Source: SIG653 sp045577455 (GTDB lineage: Bacteria; Bacillota; Clostridia; Oscillospirales; CAG-382). From it: a DNA stretch of 13,916 nucleotides. Positions 6,493 to 13,775 of the stretch are shown one piece after another. Each line of letters opens with the position of its first letter. Within the stretch, counting starts at the first letter, position 1. The position numbers and the translations under genes were made by a program. The stretch covers positions 1 through 13,916 of the forward strand of contig JAZNIJ010000024.1 in assembly GCA_045577455.1 (NCBI GenBank), in the 5' to 3' direction. The notes under the pieces were generated by a model. The model saw nothing but the letters and a program-made list of their open reading frames with translations. It searched no databases and was not told the origin of the DNA.

Positions 6493-8127
6493 ATGAAAAA
6501 CGGAATCTTCAACGCTGAGAAAAAACCTGTTGTTGCAATCATTATGGACGGTATTGGATATACCGAAAGAAAAGAAGGAAATGCTATTGCTGCTGCATAT
6601 ACACCTACTTTGGATATGCTTTGGGAAAAGTATCCAAAATTCATGCTTAAGGCACACGGTACAGCTGTTGGACTTCCCTCCGATGATGACATGGGAAACT
6701 CCGAAGTTGGTCATAATGCATTAGGTTCAGGACAAGTGTTTGCTCAAGGTTCAAAACTTGTATCAAATGCAATTGAAAGCAAAAAAATATTTGAATCAAA
6801 TACTTGGAAAAAAATTGTTGAATATGGAACAAATAATGGTACAGTTCATTTTATGGGCCTTTTTTCAGACGGAAATGTTCATTCCCACATAGATCACCTT
6901 AAGGCACTTTTAGAAAGAGCTAAAGAAGAAGGAGTTAAAAAAGTTAGAATCCACATACTTCTCGATGGCAGAGATGTTGGAGAAACAAGCGCTCTTGATT
7001 ATGTTGTTCCTTTTGAAGCTTTTCTTGATGATCTCAGAGACGAAACATTCGATATAAAAATTGCTTCCGGTGGCGGAAGAATGGTTATTACCATGGATAG
7101 ATACGACGCTAACTGGGCAATGGTTGAAGCAGGTTGGAAAACTCATGTTTTGGGCGAAGGAAGAACATTTGCAAGTGCAAAAGAAGCAATTGAAACATAC
7201 AGAAATGAAACAGGTAAAATTGACCAGGATTTACCAGCATTTGTTATCGCGGAAAACGGTAAACCTGTTGGCACAATAAACGATGGCGATGCTGTTGTTT
7301 TCTATAATTTCAGAGGTGATAGAGCAATTGAGATTTCAAGAGCTTTTGAAGAAGCTGACCTCCCATATTTTGATAGAGTAAGAGTTCCAAATGTTTTCTT
7401 TGCAGGAATGCTTGAATACGACGGAGACAAACATATTCCAAACAACTTCCTTGTTTCACCGCCTGAAATTTCAAATACAATGGGCGAATTTCTTGCTAAG
7501 AACAAGGTTACACAGTTCGCTGCTTCTGAAACCCAGAAATTTGGTCATGTAACATATTTCTGGAACGGAAACAAAAGTGGATATTTTGATGAAGAATTTG
7601 AAGAATATGCAGAAGTTCCTTCAGACATTGTTCCATTTGAACAGCGTCCATGGATGCAGTGTGCTTTAATTACAGACCTTCTTATTGAAAAAATAAAATC
7701 AGGCAAATTCTCATTCCTTCGCGTTAATTTTCCTAACGGTGATATGGTTGGACATACGGGAGATTTCAATGCCGCAAGAATTTCTGTTGAAGCATTAGAT
7801 ATATGTCTTGCAAGAATTCTTAAGGCGGTTGATGAAGCAAAGGGTGTTGCCATAATCACTGCAGACCACGGAAACGCTGACGAAATGTATGAAATCAATA
7901 AAAAAACAGGAAAGCCATCAGTTGATTCAAACGGAAAAATTAAATCCAAAACAAGTCACACATTGAACCCTGTTCCTCTTTATATTTATGACAATTTCTA
8001 CACAGATAAATACAACACCGTTGATATAGAAGCTCCAGGTCTTGCCAATGTTGCTGCAACTGTTGTTAATATGCTTGGATTTGAAGCTCCAGAAATGTGG
8101 GAAAAATCATTGATAGAGCTTAAATAA
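6493..8127 (+). CDS. gpmI: 2,3-bisphosphoglycerate-independent phosphoglycerate mutase, long plant-like form
   Basis: This cofactor-independent phosphoglycerate mutase (544 aa) interconverts 3- and 2-phosphoglycerate in glycolysis using two metal ions, usually Mn2+, and a phosphoserine. Visible are the first metal Asp in IIMDGIG (Asp19), the nucleophile in DDMGNSEVGH (Ser70), FSDGNVHSH (124-132), LLDGRD (156-161), NFRGDR (272-277), PNGDMVGHTGD (414-424), TADHGNADEM (456-465) and SHTLNPVP (488-495). Typical Bacillus and E. coli enzymes are about 510 aa. Here the phosphotransferase part has the longer insert after HGNADEM, and the central domain reads ASGGGRMVITMDRYDANW, features that I recall from plant and trypanosomatid enzymes. 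NFRGDR replaces the usual NFRADR. The ATG at 6493 has GGGGGA 9 nt upstream and its own sigma-A promoter. Enzyme identity is certain; the subfamily is recognised from memory. Confidence 0.96.
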   Translation: MKNGIFNAEKKPVVAIIMDGIGYTERKEGNAIAAAYTPTLDMLWEKYPKFMLKAHGTAVGLPSDDDMGNSEVGHNALGSGQVFAQGSKLVSNAIESKKIFESNTWKKIVEYGTNNGTVHFMGLFSDGNVHSHIDHLKALLERAKEEGVKKVRIHILLDGRDVGETSALDYVVPFEAFLDDLRDETFDIKIASGGGRMVITMDRYDANWAMVEAGWKTHVLGEGRTFASAKEAIETYRNETGKIDQDLPAFVIAENGKPVGTINDGDAVVFYNFRGDRAIEISRAFEEADLPYFDRVRVPNVFFAGMLEYDGDKHIPNNFLVSPPEISNTMGEFLAKNKVTQFAASETQKFGHVTYFWNGNKSGYFDEEFEEYAEVPSDIVPFEQRPWMQCALITDLLIEKIKSGKFSFLRVNFPNGDMVGHTGDFNAARISVEALDICLARILKAVDEAKGVAIITADHGNADEMYEINKKTGKPSVDSNGKIKSKTSHTLNPVPLYIYDNFYTDKYNTVDIEAPGLANVAATVVNMLGFEAPEMWEKSLIELK

Positions 8128-8152
8128 TTAGTTATCGTAGTTATATAATACT

Positions 8153-8170
8153 TGATGTTACTTAACATCA
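8153..8170 (+). terminator. Candidate weak terminator hairpin after gpmI
   Basis: TGATGTTA (8153-8160) and TAACATCA (8163-8170) form an 8-bp arm pair around CT, or 7 bp with a 4-nt loop, followed by TTTAATT. The position, 25 nt after the gpmI stop, fits a terminator, but the stem is AT-rich and the T-run short, so termination may be partial. Confidence 0.45.
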
Positions 8171-8175
8171 TTTAA

Positions 8176-8228
8176 TTACCATAGTTTTTATTTCATGATA
8201 GCGGCAATGCCGCTTTCATGAATGGTAA
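8176..8228 (+). promoter_or_regulatory. Nested inverted repeat in the leader of the M50 peptidase gene
   Basis: An outer pair TTACCAT (8176-8182) / ATGGTAA (8222-8228) encloses an inner pair. In the inner pair TCATGA (8193-8198) matches TCATGA (8216-8221) and AGCGGC (8200-8205) matches GCCGCT (8209-8214) around an AAT loop, with one T-T mismatch between the two inner blocks. On the 5' side a 10-nt bulge (8183-8192) separates outer and inner stems; on the 3' side they are contiguous. No T-run follows, so it is not a standard terminator. It ends 6 nt before the CGGAG ribosome binding site (8235-8239), where a folded leader could affect translation. A protein-binding site or a small repeat element are alternatives. 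Confidence 0.55.
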
Positions 8229-8245
8229 AATAATCGGAGAATAAA

Positions 8246-9004
8246 ATGTTATTATCACTTATACAAGGCGGTTTCAATAAATTTGAATTGATTCAAGTTT
8301 TAATGATGATTCCAATTGTGCTGTTTAGCTTATCATTCCATGAATTCAGCCACGGATTTATTGCATATAAATGTGGAGATTATACAGCAAGAAATTTTGG
8401 AAGACTTACATTAAATCCTACTAAACATTTAGATCCTATAGGTGCTTTGATGATGCTATTCATTGGGTTTGGGTGGGCAAAGCCTGTGCCTGTTAATACA
8501 AGGAATTTTAAAAATCCAAAAAGAGATTTTGCTTTGGTTGCTCTTGCAGGGCCTGTTTCTAATTTAATTCTCGCATTGGTTTCCTGTGGACTGCTTTGTC
8601 TATCTGCATGGCTTTTTGATATAAAACTTGTTTTTGAATTCGGTATTCTTAAATATGCATCATTAACAGAAATATCAAATATTGCAAGAGTTACATTGAC
8701 ATTTTTTTATATTTTTACTTTATTGAATATAGGACTTGCAGTTTTTAACCTAATCCCCCTCCCTCCTTTGGATGGTTCAAGATTGGTTTCTGCTATTCTT
8801 CCTCCAAAGCTTTCGTATTCATATTCAAAAATTACAGATTATACAAGATACATTTTCTTATTTTTAATTTTATCATCTTATATTCCTTTTAGGATTGGTA
8901 ATTTTTCCTCCATTTCGGATTTGTTTTTTTATCCCTTAGATTTATTTCGTGAACTAATAATGAGCGGGTATATCAATCTTTTTTCGTTGATTTTTGGTTG
9001 GTAA
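8246..9004 (+). CDS. M50 (site-2 protease-like) membrane metallopeptidase
   Basis: This is a 252-aa intramembrane zinc metallopeptidase of family M50, the short group without a PDZ domain (B. subtilis YwhC/YdiL-like M50 proteins). The zinc site is HEFSHG in a hydrophobic helix (His32, Glu33, His36). The third ligand is the Asp in LPPLDGSRL (Asp176), preceded by the conserved NLIPLPP. ALAGPVSNLILAL (99-111) and GRLTLNPTKHLDPIG (52-66) are further family blocks. About five or six hydrophobic segments are visible (around 15-40, 64-78, 98-125, 148-172, 200-215 and 235-250). CGGAG at 8235-8239 is 6 nt before the ATG. It stands directly upstream of scpA, 62 nt away, a neighbourhood common in Clostridia, although no functional link is known. 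The substrate cannot be inferred. Confidence 0.9.
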   Translation: MLLSLIQGGFNKFELIQVLMMIPIVLFSLSFHEFSHGFIAYKCGDYTARNFGRLTLNPTKHLDPIGALMMLFIGFGWAKPVPVNTRNFKNPKRDFALVALAGPVSNLILALVSCGLLCLSAWLFDIKLVFEFGILKYASLTEISNIARVTLTFFYIFTLLNIGLAVFNLIPLPPLDGSRLVSAILPPKLSYSYSKITDYTRYIFLFLILSSYIPFRIGNFSSISDLFFYPLDLFRELIMSGYINLFSLIFGW

Positions 9005-9066
9005 CTCAAAAGTATGTGCTGCATAAATTTGCAGTTATAATTATTTTGAAAAGCAAGGTTGATTAT

Positions 9067-9780
9067 ATGGAAGATTTCAGCATAGTTTTAGATATATATA
9101 ATGGTCCCATTGAACTATTATTATCCTTAATATCAAAACACGAAATAGATATACTTGATATTCCCATATCAACTCTTGCAGACCAGTATATGGCAGAGTT
9201 AAATAAATTTAAAGAGCTAAATCTTGATATAGCAGCTGAATTTATTGAAATGGGTTCTTATTTAATGCTTATTAAATCTAAAATGCTATTACCCCGTGAT
9301 GAAAAAGAGCCCGACCCAAGAGCGGAGCTTGTTGATAATTTATTAGCTCACCAAAATGCCAAAATTGCAAGCGAGATGCTTTCTAAACGCCTTGAATTAT
9401 ATTTTAACAGATTTCCCAAAGACCCCGAGCCAACAGACGGTGTATATACCGGAAAGTTAGCAATTTCTCTCTTAAGAGACGCCTTTGAACGAATGAAATT
9501 AAGAGAATCTGTTGAAAAATTCAAAAAAGAAGATGAAGTATTCTTTGACAAAATCAAAAAAGAACAATACCATACTGTGGAATCAAAAACACTTATTTTA
9601 TGTCAAAGATTAAATTTGAAAAAATCAGTTAAGTTTTATGAGTTTTTTGAAGAGTCTGAGTCTAATAATGAAATAATTGCTATTTTTTTAGCATTACTTG
9701 ATATTATTCGTTTAGGGATGGCTTATATTATTAAAAATGGTGATGAAGTTACTATCCACATTGCCGATACAGAAACATAA
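9067..9780 (+). CDS. scpA: Segregation and condensation protein A (kleisin)
   Basis: ScpA (237 aa) is the kleisin subunit that bridges the heads of an SMC dimer and, with ScpB, forms the bacterial condensin for chromosome compaction and segregation. The frame is open back to 8998, but the ATG at 9067 gives the family start MEDFSIVLDIYNGPIELLLSLI and has AAGG at 9055-9058, 8 nt upstream. Residues 1-80 form the N-terminal SMC-neck-binding domain (GPIELLLSLISKHEIDILDIPI, EFIEMGSYLMLIKSKMLLP). The middle part is a polar helix-rich linker, and the last 70 residues form the C-terminal winged helix (EIIAIFLALLDIIRLGMAYIIK...GDEVTIHI) that binds the SMC head. The gap to scpB is 22 nt, the normal operon order. 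Confidence 0.93.
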   Translation: MEDFSIVLDIYNGPIELLLSLISKHEIDILDIPISTLADQYMAELNKFKELNLDIAAEFIEMGSYLMLIKSKMLLPRDEKEPDPRAELVDNLLAHQNAKIASEMLSKRLELYFNRFPKDPEPTDGVYTGKLAISLLRDAFERMKLRESVEKFKKEDEVFFDKIKKEQYHTVESKTLILCQRLNLKKSVKFYEFFEESESNNEIIAIFLALLDIIRLGMAYIIKNGDEVTIHIADTET

Positions 9781-9802
9781 TTTTAAAGAAAGGGGTGCTA
9801 TA

Positions 9803-10474
9803 ATGGCATTAGAAGGACAAATTGAGGCAGTGCTTTTTGTAAGTGGCACTCCTGTTCATTTCGACCGTTTGTGCGAAATTTTTTCTCTTACTCCAGATGA
9901 AATGTTGAAAGAGCTTGAATCTTTAGAAAAAATTAAAGCCAAAAGTGAAAGCGGTTTATGCCTTATCAAAATTGACGGTGCTTATCAGTTATGTACAAAG
10001 AAAGATGCTTCGGATTATGTAAAAAAATTTCTTGAAATGAAAAAGTCTCCTCCACTTTCCAAAGCCGCCCTTGAAGTTTTGGCAATAACAGCATATCATC
10101 AGCCGGTTACCCGTTCATTTATAGAACAGGTCAGAGGGATTGAATCATCCTCTATAGTTGCAGGGCTTGAAGATAAGGGGTTACTTGTTGAAAGTGGGCA
10201 TCTTGATGCTCCGGGAAGACCTGTTTTATTTTCAACAACGGAAGCATTTCTTCGTTCTTTTGGTTTGGAATCTCTTGATGATTTACCTGAATTACCATCA
10301 GAATACATAAGAGATAACGGACAGATTTCTCTCGACTTAAAGGATATCGATGGTGAATCCAAAGCTACATCGTCAAATATATCAGTTGAAGCTGATGATT
10401 CTGATTTGAAAACCGAAAGCATATCCGAATCTAACTCCAAAGACGATTTTTCTAATAACGATTTCTCTAACTAA
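9803..10474 (+). CDS. scpB: Segregation and condensation protein B
   Basis: ScpB (223 aa) dimerises and binds the linker of ScpA in the SMC-ScpAB complex. The ATG at 9803 is chosen because MALEGQIEAVLFVSG is the family start and AAAGGGG (9789-9795) sits 7 nt upstream; the longer frame back to 9737 overlaps scpA and is rejected. Two winged-helix domains are visible. The first runs to about residue 78 and includes LCLIKIDGAYQLCTK. The second is about 82-165, with LSKAALEVLAITAYHQPVTRSFIEQVRG and GLLVESGHLDAPGRPVLFSTTEAFLRSFGL. From about residue 185 the chain becomes a Ser/Asp/Asn-rich disordered tail ending in two near-copies of DFSN. Such tails occur in ScpB of other Firmicutes but vary in sequence. 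Confidence 0.94.
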   Translation: MALEGQIEAVLFVSGTPVHFDRLCEIFSLTPDEMLKELESLEKIKAKSESGLCLIKIDGAYQLCTKKDASDYVKKFLEMKKSPPLSKAALEVLAITAYHQPVTRSFIEQVRGIESSSIVAGLEDKGLLVESGHLDAPGRPVLFSTTEAFLRSFGLESLDDLPELPSEYIRDNGQISLDLKDIDGESKATSSNISVEADDSDLKTESISESNSKDDFSNNDFSN

Positions 10475-10492
10475 TTAACAATTTAGAGTTAG

Positions 10493-10511
10493 CGAATCAG
10501 ATGCAGATTCG
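10493..10511 (+). other. Small hairpin between scpB and the DUF2953 gene
   Basis: CGAATC (10493-10498) and GATTCG (10506-10511) form a 6-bp stem with a 7-nt loop, 18 nt after the scpB stop and 14 nt before the next ATG. A second possible stem (CTCTAA 10465-10470 with TTAGAG 10483-10488) overlaps the scpB stop. No T-run follows either, so a terminator is unlikely; an effect on translation of the next gene, which lacks a visible Shine-Dalgarno, is possible. Confidence 0.3.
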
Positions 10512-10525
10512 TATAATTATTGATT

Positions 10526-11263
10526 ATGAAAATATTATTATATATAATTTTACTTTTGTTTGCATTTCTTGTTTTTTTGTTGCTCTCAAAAATTAAAATA
10601 CACATATGTTATGATGGTAACATAAAATTTGGGATAAAGTTTTTATTTATAAAATTTATCTATTCTTTTCCTGTTTTGTACAAAGAAAAAAACAGTGAAG
10701 TTTTTCTAAACGGTGTAACTTCAACCGAAAAAGCAAATTCCGAGAATAAAAATCACTTTGATAACAATTTGTCAAACTCATTATCAAAAAAAACATCATC
10801 AAAAAAAGATACTTCTTCGAAAAAAGCCCCCTTTCCCGGAATAAAAAATACCATCTTGTTTTTCAAAAATACGGTTATATCTTTATTAGGGAAAATTATA
10901 AAATCGTTCAGATTGGAAAAACTGATTTTTAAAGCTGTGGCAGGTGGAAAAGATGCATCATCAATTGCTGTCCTCTATGGTTATATGTGTACTGCCGCTT
11001 CATCATTACATCAATTTGCATCTAATGCAAAAGGTATGAATGATAAAAATGTTTATATTGAAATCATTCCTGATTTTCTTGCAGAAACTTCAGACTTTTA
11101 TGCCGAAATTCGTCTTTCAATAAAAATGTGGAGAGCGTTATTTATTCTCAAAAAAATTATAAATGTTATAGATGAATATAAAAATATGGCTCAAAGAGTT
11201 CACGAAGAAAAAATTAAAAACATAAAACAACAAGAAGATAAAAAAGACAAACAACCAACTTAA
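10526..11263 (+). CDS. DUF2953 domain membrane-anchored protein
   Basis: This 245-aa protein of unknown function resembles the DUF2953 family (B. subtilis YtfI-like). It starts with one transmembrane helix (about residues 3-20), followed by KIKIHICYDGNIKFGIKFLFIKF as the first extracytoplasmic or cytoplasmic strand region. A Lys/Ser-rich low-complexity stretch lies at about 75-105, and the C-terminal family block reads AVLYGYMCTAASSL...VYIEIIPDFLAE...AEIRLSIKMWRALFIL. It ends in a highly charged Lys/Glu/Gln tail. The ATG at 10526 is preferred to the in-frame TTG at 10520; neither has a clear Shine-Dalgarno. The place after scpAB is typical for Clostridia, where a ytfJ/gerW sporulation gene often follows; here pcrA follows instead. 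Membership is judged from remembered motifs. Confidence 0.75.
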   Translation: MKILLYIILLLFAFLVFLLLSKIKIHICYDGNIKFGIKFLFIKFIYSFPVLYKEKNSEVFLNGVTSTEKANSENKNHFDNNLSNSLSKKTSSKKDTSSKKAPFPGIKNTILFFKNTVISLLGKIIKSFRLEKLIFKAVAGGKDASSIAVLYGYMCTAASSLHQFASNAKGMNDKNVYIEIIPDFLAETSDFYAEIRLSIKMWRALFILKKIINVIDEYKNMAQRVHEEKIKNIKQQEDKKDKQPT

Positions 11264-11310
11264 AAATATATAGTTTTAAATATACCAGAATTAAGAAAGG
11301 AAAGTCGGCA

Positions 11311-11343
11311 TTGCGATATGTATGCCACAACATTAAAAAATGA
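11311..11343 (+). other. Candidate 10-codon leader mini-ORF overlapping the pcrA start
   Basis: A GAAAGGA Shine-Dalgarno at 11295-11301 lies 9 nt before a TTG at 11311 but 38 nt before the pcrA ATG. From this TTG a 10-codon frame (MRYVCHNIKK) ends with a TGA at 11341-11343 that overlaps the pcrA ATG as ATGA, the usual geometry for translational coupling. Other starts in the same leader (ATG 11318, ATG 11322) also give very short frames. GGCAT (11307-11311) can pair with ATGCC (11322-11326), covering the TTG. Expression is unproven. Confidence 0.25.
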
Positions 11344-13736
11344 TTGATTGCATATCAGCCGAACAGGTCTCGTTTAATAAACTTAAAAGAGAACTGTTGG
11401 AAAAAATTTATAAAAAACTTAATACTGAACAAAAACAGGCAGTATTCTCTGCTAATGGACCTCTCCTTGTGATTGCCGGTGCAGGTAGCGGAAAAACAAC
11501 GGTTCTTGTTAACCGTGTTGAATACCTCTGCTATTTCGGAAATCTTTACAACGAAGAAATTGAAGCAACAAAAGAAGACTTAGAATTACTTCAAAAGGTT
11601 CAAAACGCCTCTGAAGGAGAAATGCGGACAACCCTTAAAAAATATGTAAAAAATGCCCCTGCTCCATGGGAAGTTTTATGCATCACATTTACAAATAAAG
11701 CCGCAAATGAAATCAAAGATAGACTTGCCCTTACTTTAGGCGAATCAAGCAAGTATGTATGGGCCGGAACATTCCACTCAATTTGTGCAAAGATATTAAG
11801 AAGACATATTGACCTTCTTGGTAACTATAAAAATGATTTCACTATTTATGATGTGGCAGATTGCAAGAAGTTAATGACCGAAGTTCTTAAGGCACTTAAA
11901 ATAGACGAAAAAATCTACACTCCCCAATCTATGCTTTCAGCCATCGGTTCTGCAAAGGAAAAATGTATTGGCGCATCTGATTATCTTGCTGTTTCTACAG
12001 ATATCAGGGCCGAAATTATTTCTGAAGTATACAAAGCATATCAGGCACGCCTTGTTGCCTCTAATGCACTTGATTTTGATGATATTATTCTGAATACCCT
12101 CAGATTGTTCAAAAAACGCAAGGAGATTCTTGATAAATATAGCAATCAGTTCAGATATATTCTCGTTGATGAATATCAAGATACTAACACAATGCAAGAT
12201 GTTTTAGTGCGTCTTATTGGCTCTGTTCACAAGAATGTTTGCGTTGTTGGTGATGATGACCAAAGTATATATGCGTTCAGAGGAGCTGTTATTGATAATA
12301 TACTTTCATTCAACAAAAATTATCCCAACACAAAGACCATCAAACTTGAAAGGAACTACCGTTCAACTCAAACAATACTTAGTGCTGCAAATGCAATAAT
12401 TGCTAACAATAAAAACAGAAACGGCAAAGAGCTTTGGACTGATTCTGAAAAGGGCGATAGAATTGTTCTGAAAAAACAGTTTACTCAAAGCGAAGAAGCA
12501 GGTTATATTGTAACATATATAAAAGAAAAAGTTAGTTCGGGTGAAAACAAATATAAGGATTTTGCAATTCTATACAGACAAAAGGCACAAGCTAACGCGC
12601 TTGAAATTATTTTCTCAAAAAGCAATATCCCCTATCGTGTTTTTGGTAGTATGCGATTCTATGACAGAAAAGAGATTAAAGATCTTACTGCATATCTCCA
12701 CGTCATAGATAATCCAAATGACTCCATCAGAATGAAGAGAATAATCAATGTTCCAAAACGGTCAATAGGAAACACAACAGTTTCTCTTCTTGATGATTTA
12801 TCAGCAAATACAAGTAAGAGCGTTTATGAAATTTTATCATCAACAGACCAATATCCCGAGCTTCAAAAGTCAATTCCAAAGCTTTTAGTTTTCAAGGGAC
12901 TTATTGACCATTTCAGAGAGTTTGCAAAAACAGCATCTGTTTCTGAGCTAATTACAGAGGTTATTGCAAAAACAGCTTATAAAGAATATATATTGGAAAC
13001 CGAAGATGATAAAGAAAAAGCAAATCTTCCCGACGAACTTATCTCCGGTGCAATGATGTATGAACAACGCACAAGGGATAACGGAGAAACTCCAACTCTC
13101 AAAGGTTTTCTTGAAGAAGTTGCTTTAATTTCCGATGTTGATAATCTTGATGAAGAAAAAGATGCTTGTACACTTATGACGGTTCACAGTGCAAAAGGTC
13201 TTGAATTCAATACCGTATTCCTTCCAGGATTTGAAGAAGGAGTATTTCCCGGAACTCAGACAATGTCAGGAACAAACGCAGACATGGAAGAAGAAAGACG
13301 ACTTGCATATGTTGCTGTTACAAGAGCAAAAAAGAGATTGATTATTTGCCATGCCAATACAAGACTTTTATATGGTAAAACATCATCTAATCAGTTGTCA
13401 AGATTTGCCTTAGAGATTCCCAAAGAGCTTGTTGTAATTGAACAACCGATGAAAACAGTTTATAATCATAACGCATCAGAATCCAAGAGAAAGTATGCCA
13501 ACAGCAGAGATTCTTTCCTTAAAAATACAACTTCTGTCGCACCCAAACCATATCAGGAAGCTATAAAAAATGAAGTATTCAAAATTGGAGATAGGATATC
13601 ACATCATGATTTTGGATGCGGTGAAATTGTTTCTGTTGTTGATTTAAAAAAGGATTATATATACGAAATTAAATTTGAATCAGGCGCAACAAAAAAGGTT
13701 ATGGCGAGCTTTTGTAAGCTCAATAAATTAAATTGA
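11340..13736 (+). CDS. pcrA: UvrD/PcrA-family SF1A DNA helicase
   Basis: PcrA (798 aa) is a 3'-5' superfamily 1 helicase for DNA repair, replication-conflict relief and removal of recombinase filaments. The ordered motifs are AGAGSGKT (46-53, Lys52), ITFTNKAANEI (115-125), AGTFHS (142-147), DEYQDT (277-282), DDDQSIYAFRGA (305-316), ERNYRST (337-343), TVHSAKGLEF (614-623) and EERRLAYVAVTRAKKRL (651-667). The C-terminal 50 residues, from FKIGDRISHHDFGCGEIVSV to the end, form the Tudor-like domain that contacts RNA polymerase in B. subtilis PcrA. The protein is longer than B. subtilis PcrA because of an extension of about 40 residues after motif I (about 65-108), which I recall from other Clostridia. 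An in-frame TAA at 11334-11336 fixes the ATG at 11340 as the first possible start, yet no Shine-Dalgarno is near it. It belongs to no obvious operon beyond the preceding genes. Confidence 0.96.
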   Translation: MIDCISAEQVSFNKLKRELLEKIYKKLNTEQKQAVFSANGPLLVIAGAGSGKTTVLVNRVEYLCYFGNLYNEEIEATKEDLELLQKVQNASEGEMRTTLKKYVKNAPAPWEVLCITFTNKAANEIKDRLALTLGESSKYVWAGTFHSICAKILRRHIDLLGNYKNDFTIYDVADCKKLMTEVLKALKIDEKIYTPQSMLSAIGSAKEKCIGASDYLAVSTDIRAEIISEVYKAYQARLVASNALDFDDIILNTLRLFKKRKEILDKYSNQFRYILVDEYQDTNTMQDVLVRLIGSVHKNVCVVGDDDQSIYAFRGAVIDNILSFNKNYPNTKTIKLERNYRSTQTILSAANAIIANNKNRNGKELWTDSEKGDRIVLKKQFTQSEEAGYIVTYIKEKVSSGENKYKDFAILYRQKAQANALEIIFSKSNIPYRVFGSMRFYDRKEIKDLTAYLHVIDNPNDSIRMKRIINVPKRSIGNTTVSLLDDLSANTSKSVYEILSSTDQYPELQKSIPKLLVFKGLIDHFREFAKTASVSELITEVIAKTAYKEYILETEDDKEKANLPDELISGAMMYEQRTRDNGETPTLKGFLEEVALISDVDNLDEEKDACTLMTVHSAKGLEFNTVFLPGFEEGVFPGTQTMSGTNADMEEERRLAYVAVTRAKKRLIICHANTRLLYGKTSSNQLSRFALEIPKELVVIEQPMKTVYNHNASESKRKYANSRDSFLKNTTSVAPKPYQEAIKNEVFKIGDRISHHDFGCGEIVSVVDLKKDYIYEIKFESGATKKVMASFCKLNKLN

Positions 13737-13775
13737 TAAATATTTATAAAATTAAAAAAGAAAGCAGGTACGATT

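Noticed and set aside
7545..7949. Long open frame on the minus strand inside gpmI (134 codons)
   Set aside because: It lies wholly within a well-supported gene, its product shows no recognisable motif, and it has no convincing start context. It is a shadow of the gpmI coding frame.
8144..8149. TATAAT hexamer between gpmI and the M50 gene as a promoter
   Set aside because: The matching -35 region (about 8121-8126, TAAATA) is poor and the sequence is AT-rich, so a chance match is likely. A promoter for the M50 gene may still exist but I cannot show it.
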